A model generated the notes under the pieces. That model did no database searches. It saw only the letters and a program-made list of their open reading frames with translations, and was not told the origin of the DNA. From the NCBI GenBank assembly GCA_002307135.1, contig DBTQ01000012.1, positions 7,417-71,416 on the forward strand: a stretch of 64,000 nucleotides of DNA, given 5' to 3'. The translations under genes and the position numbers were made by a program. Origin of the DNA: Bacteroidetes bacterium UBA1312 (lineage in GTDB: Bacteria; Bacteroidota; Bacteroidia; Chitinophagales; Chitinophagaceae). Shown here piece by piece: positions 18,765 to 26,215 of this stretch; within the stretch, counting starts at the first letter, position 1, and each line of letters opens with the position of its first letter.

Positions 18765-19511
18765 ATGAAGTTACTTGAACATAAAATTGCACTTATTACC
18801 GGTGCAAGCCGCGGTATAGGAGAAGCAATTGCACTAAAATTTGCAGAAAACGGAGCGGATATAGCTTTTACGTATTTGTCTTCAGATGAGCGCGCAAAAG
18901 CGTTGGAACAGAAATTACAGCAGTTAGGAGTCAAGGCAAAAGGTTATAAATCCGATGCTGGAGATTACGCATCTACAGAATTATTGACAGCAGCAGTATT
19001 GAACGATTTTGGTGCTATTGATATCTGTGTTAACAATGCGGGCATCTCTCGTGACAATTTGTTACTTCGTGCTACACCGGAGCAATGGGATGATGTAATA
19101 CAAGCCAATTTGAAATCGGTTTATAATTTAACTCGTCAGGTAATAAAACCAATGATGAAAGCTCGTGCAGGCAGTATCATTAATCTGAGCTCGGTAGTAG
19201 GCATCCGTGGTAATTCCGGACAAAGTGCGTATGCAGCATCAAAAGCAGGTGTTATTGGCTTTACTAAGTCTATTGCTATGGAAATCGGAAGTCGTAATAT
19301 CCGTGTTAATGCAATTGCACCGGGTTTTATAGAAACGGATATGACCAATTATCTTAAAGACGGTGATACTTCCAAATGGTTTGAAAAAATACCCATGCAA
19401 CGTTTTGGTAAGCCTGAAGAGGTAGCTAATGTGGCACTATTTTTAGCCTCGGAATTGAGTACTTACGTTACAGGTCAGGTGATCAATGTGTGTGGTGGCA
19501 TGACAACATAA
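18765..19511 (+). CDS. fabG: 3-oxoacyl-ACP reductase (FabG-type SDR)
   Basis: NADPH-dependent short-chain dehydrogenase of fatty acid elongation, 248 aa. It has the Rossmann motif TGASRGIG (12-19), NNAG (90-93), the catalytic Ser142 or Ser143 and the YxxxK pair Tyr156/Lys160, and the FabG-type end VTGQVINVCGGM. A weak -7-like box TAATTTAG lies at 18734-18741. A terminator follows the stop. Other SDR activities cannot be ruled out, but the similarity pattern is that of FabG. Confidence 0.92.
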   Translation: MKLLEHKIALITGASRGIGEAIALKFAENGADIAFTYLSSDERAKALEQKLQQLGVKAKGYKSDAGDYASTELLTAAVLNDFGAIDICVNNAGISRDNLLLRATPEQWDDVIQANLKSVYNLTRQVIKPMMKARAGSIINLSSVVGIRGNSGQSAYAASKAGVIGFTKSIAMEIGSRNIRVNAIAPGFIETDMTNYLKDGDTSKWFEKIPMQRFGKPEEVANVALFLASELSTYVTGQVINVCGGMTT

Positions 19512-19523
19512 TAAATGTTTAGG

Positions 19524-19560
19524 AGCCTTAAAGTTTTTATCAAAATCTTTAAGGCTTTTT
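19524..19560 (+). terminator. Rho-independent terminator after fabG
   Basis: Stem AGCCTTAAAG (19524-19533) pairs perfectly with CTTTAAGGCT (19547-19556), followed by a run of T to 19560. Confidence 0.85.
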
Positions 19561-19602
19561 CGTACAATAAAGCTTTAATTTCGCGTCCTTAAATAATTTT
19601 CA

Positions 19603-20601
19603 ATGCAAAAAATACGTGCGGCTATTACAGCTGTCGGAGGTTATGTTCCAGATTATGTGCTTACTAATGCTGAGCTGGAAACAATAATAGAAACAACTGA
19701 TGAATGGATCACTTCTCGAACAGGCATCAAAGAAAGACATATACAAAAAGGTGAAGGTTTGGGTACTTCCGATATGGCAACAGAAGCTGTAAAACAATTG
19801 CTGCAAAAACGTGGTATTGACCCAATGGAAATTGATTTGGTAATATGTGCTACAACTACCCCTGATATGCAATTTCCTGCAACTGCAAATATAATATCTG
19901 ATAAAGTGGGTATGAAAAATGCTTTTGGATATGATGTAAATGCAGCGTGTTGTAGTTTTTTATACTCCCTTACTACAGGAGCACAGTTTATCGAAACCGG
20001 TTTGTATAAAAAAGTGATTATAATTGGTGCCGATAAAATGTCTTCAATAATGAATTACGAAGATCGTACTACCTGTATTATTTTTGGAGATGGTGCAGGC
20101 GCAGTTTTGTTAGAACCAAACGATGAAGGTAATGGATTGATGGATTCTATTTTGCGCAGTGATGGTGCGGGTCGTGCTTTTTTACATCAAAAAGCCGGTG
20201 GTTCAGTGAAGCCTGCTACCATCGAAACGGTGATGAACAAAGAACATTATGTGTATCAGGAGGGTCAAACGGTATTCAAATTTGCAGTAAAAAATATGGC
20301 TGATGTCTCTGCAGAAATAATGGAGCGAAATAACCTAACATCAGATGATATTGCATGGTTGGTACCACATCAGGCCAACTTGCGCATTATATCTGCAACT
20401 GGAGAGCGTATGGGTTTGCCCGCAGAGAAGGTAATGATCAATATCCAGAAATACGGCAACACTACTAATGGTACTTTACCTCTTTGTTTATGGGAATGGG
20501 AATCACAATTGAAGAAAGGTGATAATCTTATTCTAGCTGCATTCGGTGGTGGTTTTACTTGGGGTGCTACCTATATCAAGTGGGCCTATGACGGAAAATA
20601 G
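19603..20601 (+). CDS. fabH: Beta-ketoacyl-ACP synthase III
   Basis: Condensing enzyme that starts fatty acid synthesis from acetyl-CoA and malonyl-ACP, 332 aa. The catalytic cysteine is Cys116 in NAACCSF (a second Cys replaces the usual Ser), with the His of VPHQANLRI near 257 and the Asn of GNTTNGT near 286. The N-terminal TDEWITSRTGIKERHI block is typical. Bacteroidota often carry several FabH paralogues, so this could be a specialised copy. Confidence 0.9.
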   Translation: MQKIRAAITAVGGYVPDYVLTNAELETIIETTDEWITSRTGIKERHIQKGEGLGTSDMATEAVKQLLQKRGIDPMEIDLVICATTTPDMQFPATANIISDKVGMKNAFGYDVNAACCSFLYSLTTGAQFIETGLYKKVIIIGADKMSSIMNYEDRTTCIIFGDGAGAVLLEPNDEGNGLMDSILRSDGAGRAFLHQKAGGSVKPATIETVMNKEHYVYQEGQTVFKFAVKNMADVSAEIMERNNLTSDDIAWLVPHQANLRIISATGERMGLPAEKVMINIQKYGNTTNGTLPLCLWEWESQLKKGDNLILAAFGGGFTWGATYIKWAYDGK

Positions 20602-20620
20602 TCAATACCTAAGAGATAAA

Positions 20621-20656
20621 ATAAAGCGGACAAACCCAAGGGTTTGTCCGCTTTAT
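20621..20656. terminator. Bidirectional terminator between fabH and the M56 peptidase gene
   Basis: Perfect 17-bp inverted repeat, ATAAAGCGGACAAACCC at 20621-20637 against 20640-20656, with a 2-nt loop. It lies between convergent genes and can serve both. Confidence 0.85.
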
Positions 20657-20667
20657 TATGCGTGCTT

Positions 20668-22110
20668 TTATTTCAGTGTTGCAATATGATTTTCTACTTT
20701 TATGAGAAAACCTTTATCACCAAAATCAGATGTACAAACAACATCTTTGCCATTTTTAATAGCCGGATCAAAAACTAAACCGCTTGCGAGATCATTGATT
20801 AATTGATCAATACTATTTTTGACTTCTTGAGGTTTTACAGGTACGGATGTTTGCTTTCCACTTCCCGGCAATCGCTCATATTTTCTGTTTTCTATTCCGT
20901 CGAATTTGTAATAAACTACTTTTCCATTACTTCCAACAACAAATTGATTCAGATAAATATAGTATTCTCCATCTTCCAATCTATTGAACAATGTTTTATT
21001 TCCCTTGAATAGGCTTTTAACATAGTATTCAATACTGTTTTTAGACAGAGGGGCTTCATCCACGTCCTTATCAGTGAGTATTTTTTCGTGGTTCATTATT
21101 GTGGGAAATGGATCTACTTGCATCATAGCAGTGTCCCATTTACCGGTTGTGGGATCTTGAATAGTAACAGTGTCCGGCGGAGGTGTTGTCAGCTCAAATA
21201 CATTTCCTTTGAAGGTTACTTTATTTCCATTCTGAACTCGTTTGTTATCCGAAACATCTTTTGAAAAACATGATACTGAAATAACCATAACAGGGATGGC
21301 AAGCAGCATTTTACTTTTCGACCAGGTCGATGATTTACGTGTAAGCATAATGATTCTGTTTTTTATGGGTGAACGATGAAATGAATGTGCAATACTTGGT
21401 GTATTTTGTAAGAAAGATTGCTCTACTAAAAAAGCACCATAATCGGCTAAAGGCGCTGCAACTACAACGTCTGCCTGATACTCGTGTACCATTAATAATC
21501 TTAGTCTGTAGATATAGGGTAATGGATGAAACCAGAAAATAATCTTTACCAACTGAACGACCAAAAGGTCTATGCTATGTAATAAATGATTGTGGCGCTT
21601 TTCGTGCATTAGTATCATAGACAATTGCTCCTCGTCGTATGGTTGCTGCGCACTCAGAAAGATTAAGCCAAATAAAGAAAACGGACTGTGTACCTGTTGT
21701 GTTTCAATTATATGGAGCCCATCTATATTTGTTTTATTTCCTTCTTTATACAGGCGAATTGTTTTGAGTAAGTCTGCAAGTAAAACACATAAGCTCAAGA
21801 CTACACCGGTTATGTAAATTATCTTCAACCAAAAGATCCAATCTAAACTTTGTGTGGGTTTTATTTGTGCTGCAGTGACTAAATATTTTTTGATTTCGAT
21901 TGTTCTTTCGAGTCCATTATTGGGGGTCGTTTCTTGGTATAGTCTCTTTTCGTTTTCTAAAGACAAAAATGGAATAAGCATGCCTCCAATAAGGGTTCCC
22001 AGCAGGTAGATTCTGTTGTAATTATGAAATGTATTTCTCCGCAAAAACAAATCGTAGCAGAGTAACGAAAGCAGCCATATAGCTGAACAGTTGATGAGGT
22101 ACTGTAGCAT
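20668..22110 (-). CDS. BlaR1/MecR1-type M56 membrane metallopeptidase
   Basis: 480-aa sensor protease. Four N-terminal transmembrane helices surround a zinc site with HEKRH at residues 169-173 and a downstream glutamate in VHEYQAD (Glu210). A final helix near 265-280 leads to a roughly 190-residue outside domain with no penicillin-binding motifs visible. In the family, signal sensing triggers cleavage of the partner repressor. It starts 2 bp after the BlaI-like gene. No beta-lactamase is nearby, so the signal and target are unknown. Confidence 0.85.
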   Translation of the reverse strand: MLQYLINCSAIWLLSLLCYDLFLRRNTFHNYNRIYLLGTLIGGMLIPFLSLENEKRLYQETTPNNGLERTIEIKKYLVTAAQIKPTQSLDWIFWLKIIYITGVVLSLCVLLADLLKTIRLYKEGNKTNIDGLHIIETQQVHSPFSLFGLIFLSAQQPYDEEQLSMILMHEKRHNHLLHSIDLLVVQLVKIIFWFHPLPYIYRLRLLMVHEYQADVVVAAPLADYGAFLVEQSFLQNTPSIAHSFHRSPIKNRIIMLTRKSSTWSKSKMLLAIPVMVISVSCFSKDVSDNKRVQNGNKVTFKGNVFELTTPPPDTVTIQDPTTGKWDTAMMQVDPFPTIMNHEKILTDKDVDEAPLSKNSIEYYVKSLFKGNKTLFNRLEDGEYYIYLNQFVVGSNGKVVYYKFDGIENRKYERLPGSGKQTSVPVKPQEVKNSIDQLINDLASGLVFDPAIKNGKDVVCTSDFGDKGFLIKVENHIATLK

Positions 22111-22112
22111 AA

Positions 22113-22496
22113 TTATTTCTTTTTATGGTCGTCAATAATTTTCATAATGTCATTCAATTCTTTCAAATTGATGTCTTTATTTTTTACCAGAAAACTAACC
22201 AGTTGTTTTGGTGAACCACCGAAGTATTTTTCCATCAGATTTTGTACGCCATGTGTTGCATAATCTTCTTTTGTAACAATGGGAAAGTATTCGAATGTTT
22301 TTCCATACGCTTTATGGTTTACAAAACCTTTCTTTTCCAAAATGCGTACTACAGAAGATATGGTGCTGTGTGGTATATCCGGTGTCCCCAATTCATTCAT
22401 AATATCCCGGACTAAACCTTTTTCTATTTTCCAGATGGCTTGCATTACCTCTTCTTCTGCTTTAGTAAGTTGTTGTAACGTTTTATTTAGTTTCAT
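22113..22496 (-). CDS. BlaI/MecI/CopY-family transcriptional repressor
   Basis: 127-aa winged-helix repressor. The sequence LTKAEEEVMQAIWKIEKGLVRDIM marks the family N-terminus, followed by HSTISSVVRILEKKGFV, the recognition helix region. I chose the ATG at 22496, which gives the family-standard beginning MKLNKTLQQLTKAEEEVM; an upstream extension to 22541 runs through the promoter. It is paired with the M56 peptidase gene and is probably autoregulated. Confidence 0.88.
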   Translation of the reverse strand: MKLNKTLQQLTKAEEEVMQAIWKIEKGLVRDIMNELGTPDIPHSTISSVVRILEKKGFVNHKAYGKTFEYFPIVTKEDYATHGVQNLMEKYFGGSPKQLVSFLVKNKDINLKELNDIMKIIDDHKKK

Positions 22497-22500
22497 AACG

Positions 22501-22531
22501 TAAAGATACGTTGTTGTATTTTGTAACCAAA
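22501..22531 (-). promoter_or_regulatory. Promoter and possible operator of the BlaI/M56 pair
   Basis: On the minus strand TTTG (22531-22528), a 19-nt spacer and TATCTTTA (22508-22501) form a Bacteroidota promoter, one base off in the -7 box. It ends 4 nt before the ATG. The dyad TAC-N6-GTA at 22507-22518 overlaps the -7 box and could be the repressor site; that part is inference. Confidence 0.5.
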
Positions 22532-22586
22532 TTTTTTTCAAAATTTTTTATTACGAGTGAATGAGCCCAGGAGTTGGATAAATGAA

Positions 22587-22628
22587 AAAGCGAGTATAAT
22601 TAACCATAAGGTTTACTATACTCGCTTT
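22587..22628 (-). terminator. Terminator of tRNA-Arg
   Basis: Twelve-bp inverted repeat AAAGCGAGTATA (22587-22598) with 22617-22628, with AACC/GGTT pairing inside the loop. It begins 1 nt after the tRNA 3' end in the minus direction and ends in a short T run. Confidence 0.75.
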
Positions 22629-22629
22629 G

Positions 22630-22702
22630 TGGTCCTGCCAAGAATCGAACTTGGATCTAAAGTTTAGGAAACTTCTATTCTATCCATTGAACTACAGAAC
22701 CA
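22630..22702 (-). tRNA. tRNA-Arg (anticodon CCT)
   Basis: 73-nt cloverleaf read by eye. The acceptor GGTTCTG pairs with CAGGACC, with discriminator A. The D stem is GTTC/GAAT (one G-T pair), the anticodon stem GAAGT/ACTTT holds the loop TTCCTAA giving anticodon CCT, and the T stem is CCAAG/CTTGG with loop TTCGATT. CCA is not encoded. Confidence 0.93.
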
Positions 22703-22717
22703 AATTGTTTAGGAATG

Positions 22718-22725
22718 CAAAGGTA
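22718..22725 (-). promoter_or_regulatory. Promoter -7 box of tRNA-Arg
   Basis: Minus-strand TACCTTTG, an exact TAnnTTTG match, ends 15 nt upstream of the tRNA 5' end. Confidence 0.6.
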
Positions 22726-22758
22726 ATTGTCTATGTACAAATTACCCACTCTATTTTG

Positions 22759-23331
22759 TCAATTTTGAAAGCTATTGGCCCAATTGTTTAACATCATCTG
22801 GCCTGATTGGGTACCAATACTTTCAGGGTGAAATTGTATCCCTATCAATGGCAGACTTTTGTGCGCACAGGCCATTACGATATGATCGTCGAGCGAATGA
22901 GCAATGGCGACCATCTCGGAATTTTCTTTCAAATCTATAGCCAACGAATGATAACGCATTACCTCAAATGGATTGCTGATACGAGTAAACAAATTGTGGC
23001 TATCGTGTGCTACCATACTCGTTTTACCATGCATTGGGGCTGGCAAATGTATTAATGGCGCACCAAAAAACATGCCTAATGCCTGATGGCCTAAGCAAAT
23101 ACCCAATATTGGAATTTTATCGTGAAAATGAGCAATAGCATCTAGTGAAATTCCTGCTTGTAGCGGCGTTTGTGGACCTGGTGAAATAATAAGCCGTGAT
23201 GGGTTGATCGCAGCTAGTTCATGTACGGACACCTCGTCATTACGTAATACTATGCATTCATGACCCGTAAGTAGCAAATAGTGATGCAGTATGTAAGTGA
23301 ATGAATCGTAATTATCGAGGAGTACCCACAT
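22759..23331 (-). CDS. Glutamine amidotransferase of anthranilate/aminodeoxychorismate synthase
   Basis: 190-aa class I glutamine amidotransferase (TrpG/PabA type) that supplies ammonia to chorismate-using synthases for tryptophan or folate. The catalytic Cys79 is in GICLGHQALG, and His168 and Glu170 are in QFHPES; the N-terminal LLDNYDSFTY is typical. No trpE or pabB is adjacent, so the choice between pabA and trpG, or dual use, cannot be made. Its first 20 bp overlap the end of the cvpA-like gene, suggesting coupled translation. Confidence 0.9.
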   Translation of the reverse strand: MWVLLDNYDSFTYILHHYLLLTGHECIVLRNDEVSVHELAAINPSRLIISPGPQTPLQAGISLDAIAHFHDKIPILGICLGHQALGMFFGAPLIHLPAPMHGKTSMVAHDSHNLFTRISNPFEVMRYHSLAIDLKENSEMVAIAHSLDDHIVMACAHKSLPLIGIQFHPESIGTQSGQMMLNNWANSFQN

Positions 23332-23869
23332 GCTCAGGTAATTGCTGGTTTACATTATTGAAAAAGTGGCTCATATCACCAAAAATATTCTTAGCAAAAG
23401 GAAGGATACTACCTATTTTGTCGAATACCCATGGCGCAATAGGCTTTACATAATTGTATGTTTTGGATGCTACTACTGTTTCCGGAGCAAGAATATGACC
23501 ATGGTTGAATAACCATAACACAGAGCTCCAAACAGTAATTCCAATAAATGAATACAAAATGCCACCTATTAATTTATTGACACCACCTAATAAAATAGTA
23601 CTAGTAAACTTTTCAATCATCTTCGCTAACATGCGTGACAACCACAATACGCCAATAAACAATATTGCATAGCTAATAATGGGAGCCAAAGCAGTTGATG
23701 CCCATCCTTTTTCGAATAAGTAAGACGATAGTTTTGCAGAAAGAGCCATAGCGCAAGTAATGCCCAACAATATGCCCAATAGTGAAAAGGCGGCTACAAT
23801 AATCCCTTTCTTGTAGCCGCGTATAAATAGTAAAATGATAATGCTGATAGCAATAATATCGAGGGTCAT
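23312..23869 (-). CDS. CvpA family membrane protein
   Basis: 185-aa integral membrane protein with four hydrophobic helices and the CvpA-type start LDIIAISIIILLFIRGYKKG. Family members are linked to colicin V production and stress tolerance, but the biochemical role is not settled. It lies 12 bp after the YqeY gene and overlaps the amidotransferase gene by 20 bp, within a five-gene co-directional run. Confidence 0.85.
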   Translation of the reverse strand: MTLDIIAISIIILLFIRGYKKGIIVAAFSLLGILLGITCAMALSAKLSSYLFEKGWASTALAPIISYAILFIGVLWLSRMLAKMIEKFTSTILLGGVNKLIGGILYSFIGITVWSSVLWLFNHGHILAPETVVASKTYNYVKPIAPWVFDKIGSILPFAKNIFGDMSHFFNNVNQQLPEHVGTPR

Positions 23870-23881
23870 TATTTGAATCCG

Positions 23882-24337
23882 TTAATTGCCCGACAATAAT
23901 GCTTTTACCGTTTCTGAGATGGCTTTTCCTTCTGCTTTTCCGGCTAATTGTTTAGAAGCTACGCCCATTACCTTTCCCATATCGGCGGCCGATGTGGCAC
24001 CCACCTGAGCAATAATGGCTTGAATATTGCTACGTAACTCTTCAATACTCATCTGTGCAGGTAAGAATTTTTCTATGACAATTAATTCCTCCCGTTCTTT
24101 TGCAGCGAGATCCTCCCGGTTTTGCTGTACAAAAATATCCAAAGAATCGCGGCGTTGTTTTGCCATTTTTTGTAGCATTTTCAACTCTACCGCCTCAGTT
24201 ACTTCACCGGTAAAACCTTCGGATGTCTTCTCATTAAGTATAGCGGCTTTTATAGCGCGGAGCGTGCGCAAAGCCACCTCATCTTTAGCTTTCATGGCTT
24301 CTTTCAATTGCTCCATTACTTTTGCTTCTAACGACAT
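23882..24337 (-). CDS. GatB/YqeY domain-containing protein
   Basis: 151-aa stand-alone YqeY protein, related to the tail domain of the GatB amidotransferase subunit. It shows VALRTLRAIKAAILNEKT near residues 21-38, the EKFLPAQMS motif and GKVMGVASKQLAGKAEG near the end. The cellular function is not well defined; a tRNA-related role is suspected from the GatB link. Confidence 0.92.
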   Translation of the reverse strand: MSLEAKVMEQLKEAMKAKDEVALRTLRAIKAAILNEKTSEGFTGEVTEAVELKMLQKMAKQRRDSLDIFVQQNREDLAAKEREELIVIEKFLPAQMSIEELRSNIQAIIAQVGATSAADMGKVMGVASKQLAGKAEGKAISETVKALLSGN

Positions 24338-24365
24338 ATCGGGTAAGTTTTTGTTTAAAAATATA

Positions 24366-24707
24366 TTACGCTTCTTTATTCAGTGCTTCGGCAGCTTGCT
24401 GATGGAACTTTTTTGCAAAGTCTTTGATAGATGTTGCTAATTCTGTATTTTTTGTAGCTCGGGCAAAAGTGTCTGCCATACCAAAGAAAGTCTGATAGAA
24501 GAAATCGTTCATTTCATCTACCATCATTTTTTGTGTCCAAAGATCTATACGTAAAGCAGATTTCTCTTCACCATCCCAAATGCCCAATAGAATTGCTTTT
24601 GCTTTTTGCATGCCATCTACGCCACCGTCCGGTGCATTCCATTCGATAAGCTCTGGCATCTTATCTGCATCAAGTGTTACATCAATATTGATTGTTGATT
24701 TGTTCAT
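24366..24707 (-). CDS. gldC: Gliding motility protein GldC
   Basis: 113-aa soluble protein matching the Bacteroidota GldC family: the start STINIDVTLDADKMPELIEW, the core AILLGIWDGEEKSALRIDLW and the VDEMNDFFYQTFFGMADTF block are recognisable. GldC accompanies gliding and T9SS machinery, and the window also encodes several T9SS cargo proteins. gldB is not next to it. Confidence 0.9.
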   Translation of the reverse strand: MNKSTINIDVTLDADKMPELIEWNAPDGGVDGMQKAKAILLGIWDGEEKSALRIDLWTQKMMVDEMNDFFYQTFFGMADTFARATKNTELATSIKDFAKKFHQQAAEALNKEA

Positions 24708-24764
24708 TTTGTCCTGTTTGTATTTTTAATTACTATTACTACATTATTGTAAAAAGAGTGAGTG

Positions 24765-25490
24765 TTATACTCGCTTCATGTTTTTATTGAGTTGGTTGAC
24801 ACATGCGGTCATATCCTTTGGTAACGGGGCTTCTACAATTATTTCTTTTCCGTCTTCTTTGTAGAACATAAGTCGATAAGCATGTAGTGCTAATCTGCTG
24901 AGTAAAGGTTTTTCCTCTTCATCTTTGCCAGACATACGGTATTTTTTCTTGATGCCGGAAAGCAGGAACGGTAAGCCATCACCATACAAATCGTCAGCTA
25001 CAATAGGATGTCCAATTGATTGCATGTGCACACGTATCTGGTGTGTGCGTCCGGTATGTATTTGAAATTGTAATAGGGTATGTAAAGGCCATTGTTCTAC
25101 TACTTTATAATCTGTAATTGATTCCTTGCCGTGCCGCGTTACTACCATTTTTCCCTTTACTGCCGGGTGTTCGGCGATCGGCTTTTCTATTGTTCCCGAT
25201 TCTGTGAGTACTCTCCCATGTACCAATCCGGCATAAAATTTGCCCACATTGTGTTCTTGAAACAATTGTGACATATAACGATGGGCTGTTTCATTTTTTG
25301 CAAAACAAAGCACACCACTAGTATCTCTGTCTAGGCGATGAATAACCCATATTTTTTGTTGGGTTTTGAGTTCTAACAATTTATTGATGGACGGAGCATC
25401 TGTATTGAAGCGGTCAGGAATAACAGGTATTCCAGCTGGCTTGTTCACCACTATTAGATCGTCGTCTTCGTATAAAATTTCCAAATTCAT
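24765..25490 (-). CDS. RluA-family RNA pseudouridine synthase
   Basis: 241-aa pseudouridine synthase lacking an S4 domain. The catalytic aspartate is in HRLDRDTSGVLCFAKN near residue 54, and the family motifs RTHQIRVHMQSIGHPIVADDLYG and the tail LHAYRL are present. The target RNA (rRNA or tRNA) cannot be assigned. First gene of the run rluA-like, gldC, yqeY, cvpA, amidotransferase. Confidence 0.92.
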   Translation of the reverse strand: MNLEILYEDDDLIVVNKPAGIPVIPDRFNTDAPSINKLLELKTQQKIWVIHRLDRDTSGVLCFAKNETAHRYMSQLFQEHNVGKFYAGLVHGRVLTESGTIEKPIAEHPAVKGKMVVTRHGKESITDYKVVEQWPLHTLLQFQIHTGRTHQIRVHMQSIGHPIVADDLYGDGLPFLLSGIKKKYRMSGKDEEEKPLLSRLALHAYRLMFYKEDGKEIIVEAPLPKDMTACVNQLNKNMKRV

Positions 25491-25557
25491 TTCGGCGGCA
25501 AAGTTAATCCAATCTGCTTATTAAAGCAGCTGCATCGCTTATTTAGCTTTATGGCGA

Positions 25558-26088
25558 TTATTTCAATGCTCTAATGGCGGCTAATGATTGTTCCAGACGT
25601 TCAGCTTCATTCCCGCTTACATTTATCCATGGGATGCCAGATGCCTGAACTATATCCTTATAAATGTTATAAAAATAAAAACGCATTTCGGGGTCGCCAT
25701 GTTCTCGCTGTGCATCTTCATCTGCGATCCAGGGCATATCGATGTCACAAAGCACGTAAAAATCGTATTTACGAATAGCAATCTGTTCCAAAATCCAGTT
25801 GGCAACTGTTCCATACTTATGTTCGCTCCAAACCTTCAGCACATATAGATCAGTGTCACAAATCAGGTATTTATTCGCTTGTTGACAGTACTGATTTTCC
25901 GATTCGACTTGACCTTTAGCTATTGCTAAAAGGTCTTGTTGATCATAAATGTTTTTTTTATTAACGAGGTATTCGCGTGCAAATTCTTTTACCCAAATGG
26001 TTTGTAATCGTTCGGCCAATGCCGCACTCAACGTACTTTTTCCTGTAGATTCCGGACCTATTACGACTATTTTTTTTATTTGATCCAA
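25558..26088 (-). CDS. NadR-like P-loop kinase (AAA domain)
   Basis: 176-aa nucleotide-binding protein similar to the C-terminal ribosylnicotinamide kinase part of NadR. The Walker A motif GPESTGKST is at residues 10-18, followed by KEFAREYL, the DTDLYVLKVWSEHKYG segment and DIDMPWIADEDAQREHG. That pattern suggests phosphorylation of nicotinamide riboside in NAD salvage. The start appears to be TTG at 26088; no ATG is available ahead of the P-loop before an in-frame stop. Confidence 0.8.
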   Translation of the reverse strand: MDQIKKIVVIGPESTGKSTLSAALAERLQTIWVKEFAREYLVNKKNIYDQQDLLAIAKGQVESENQYCQQANKYLICDTDLYVLKVWSEHKYGTVANWILEQIAIRKYDFYVLCDIDMPWIADEDAQREHGDPEMRFYFYNIYKDIVQASGIPWINVSGNEAERLEQSLAAIRALK

Positions 26089-26167
26089 TTGCTTTGTGGC
26101 TACTTTAAAGTTTAAACAAAATTAAGCAGTATAGTTATAGTAACAACTTTAACTGATTACATAAGAA

Positions 26168-26193
26168 ACCCTCAGTAACGCATTACTGAGGGT
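26168..26193 (-). terminator. Terminator of the first SBBP gene
   Basis: Perfect 11-bp inverted repeat ACCCTCAGTAA (26168-26178) with 26183-26193 and a 4-nt loop, just after the stop of the minus-strand gene ending at 26216. Confidence 0.75.
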
Positions 26194-26215
26194 CTGAAAA
26201 AAGTAAACCAGAAAC

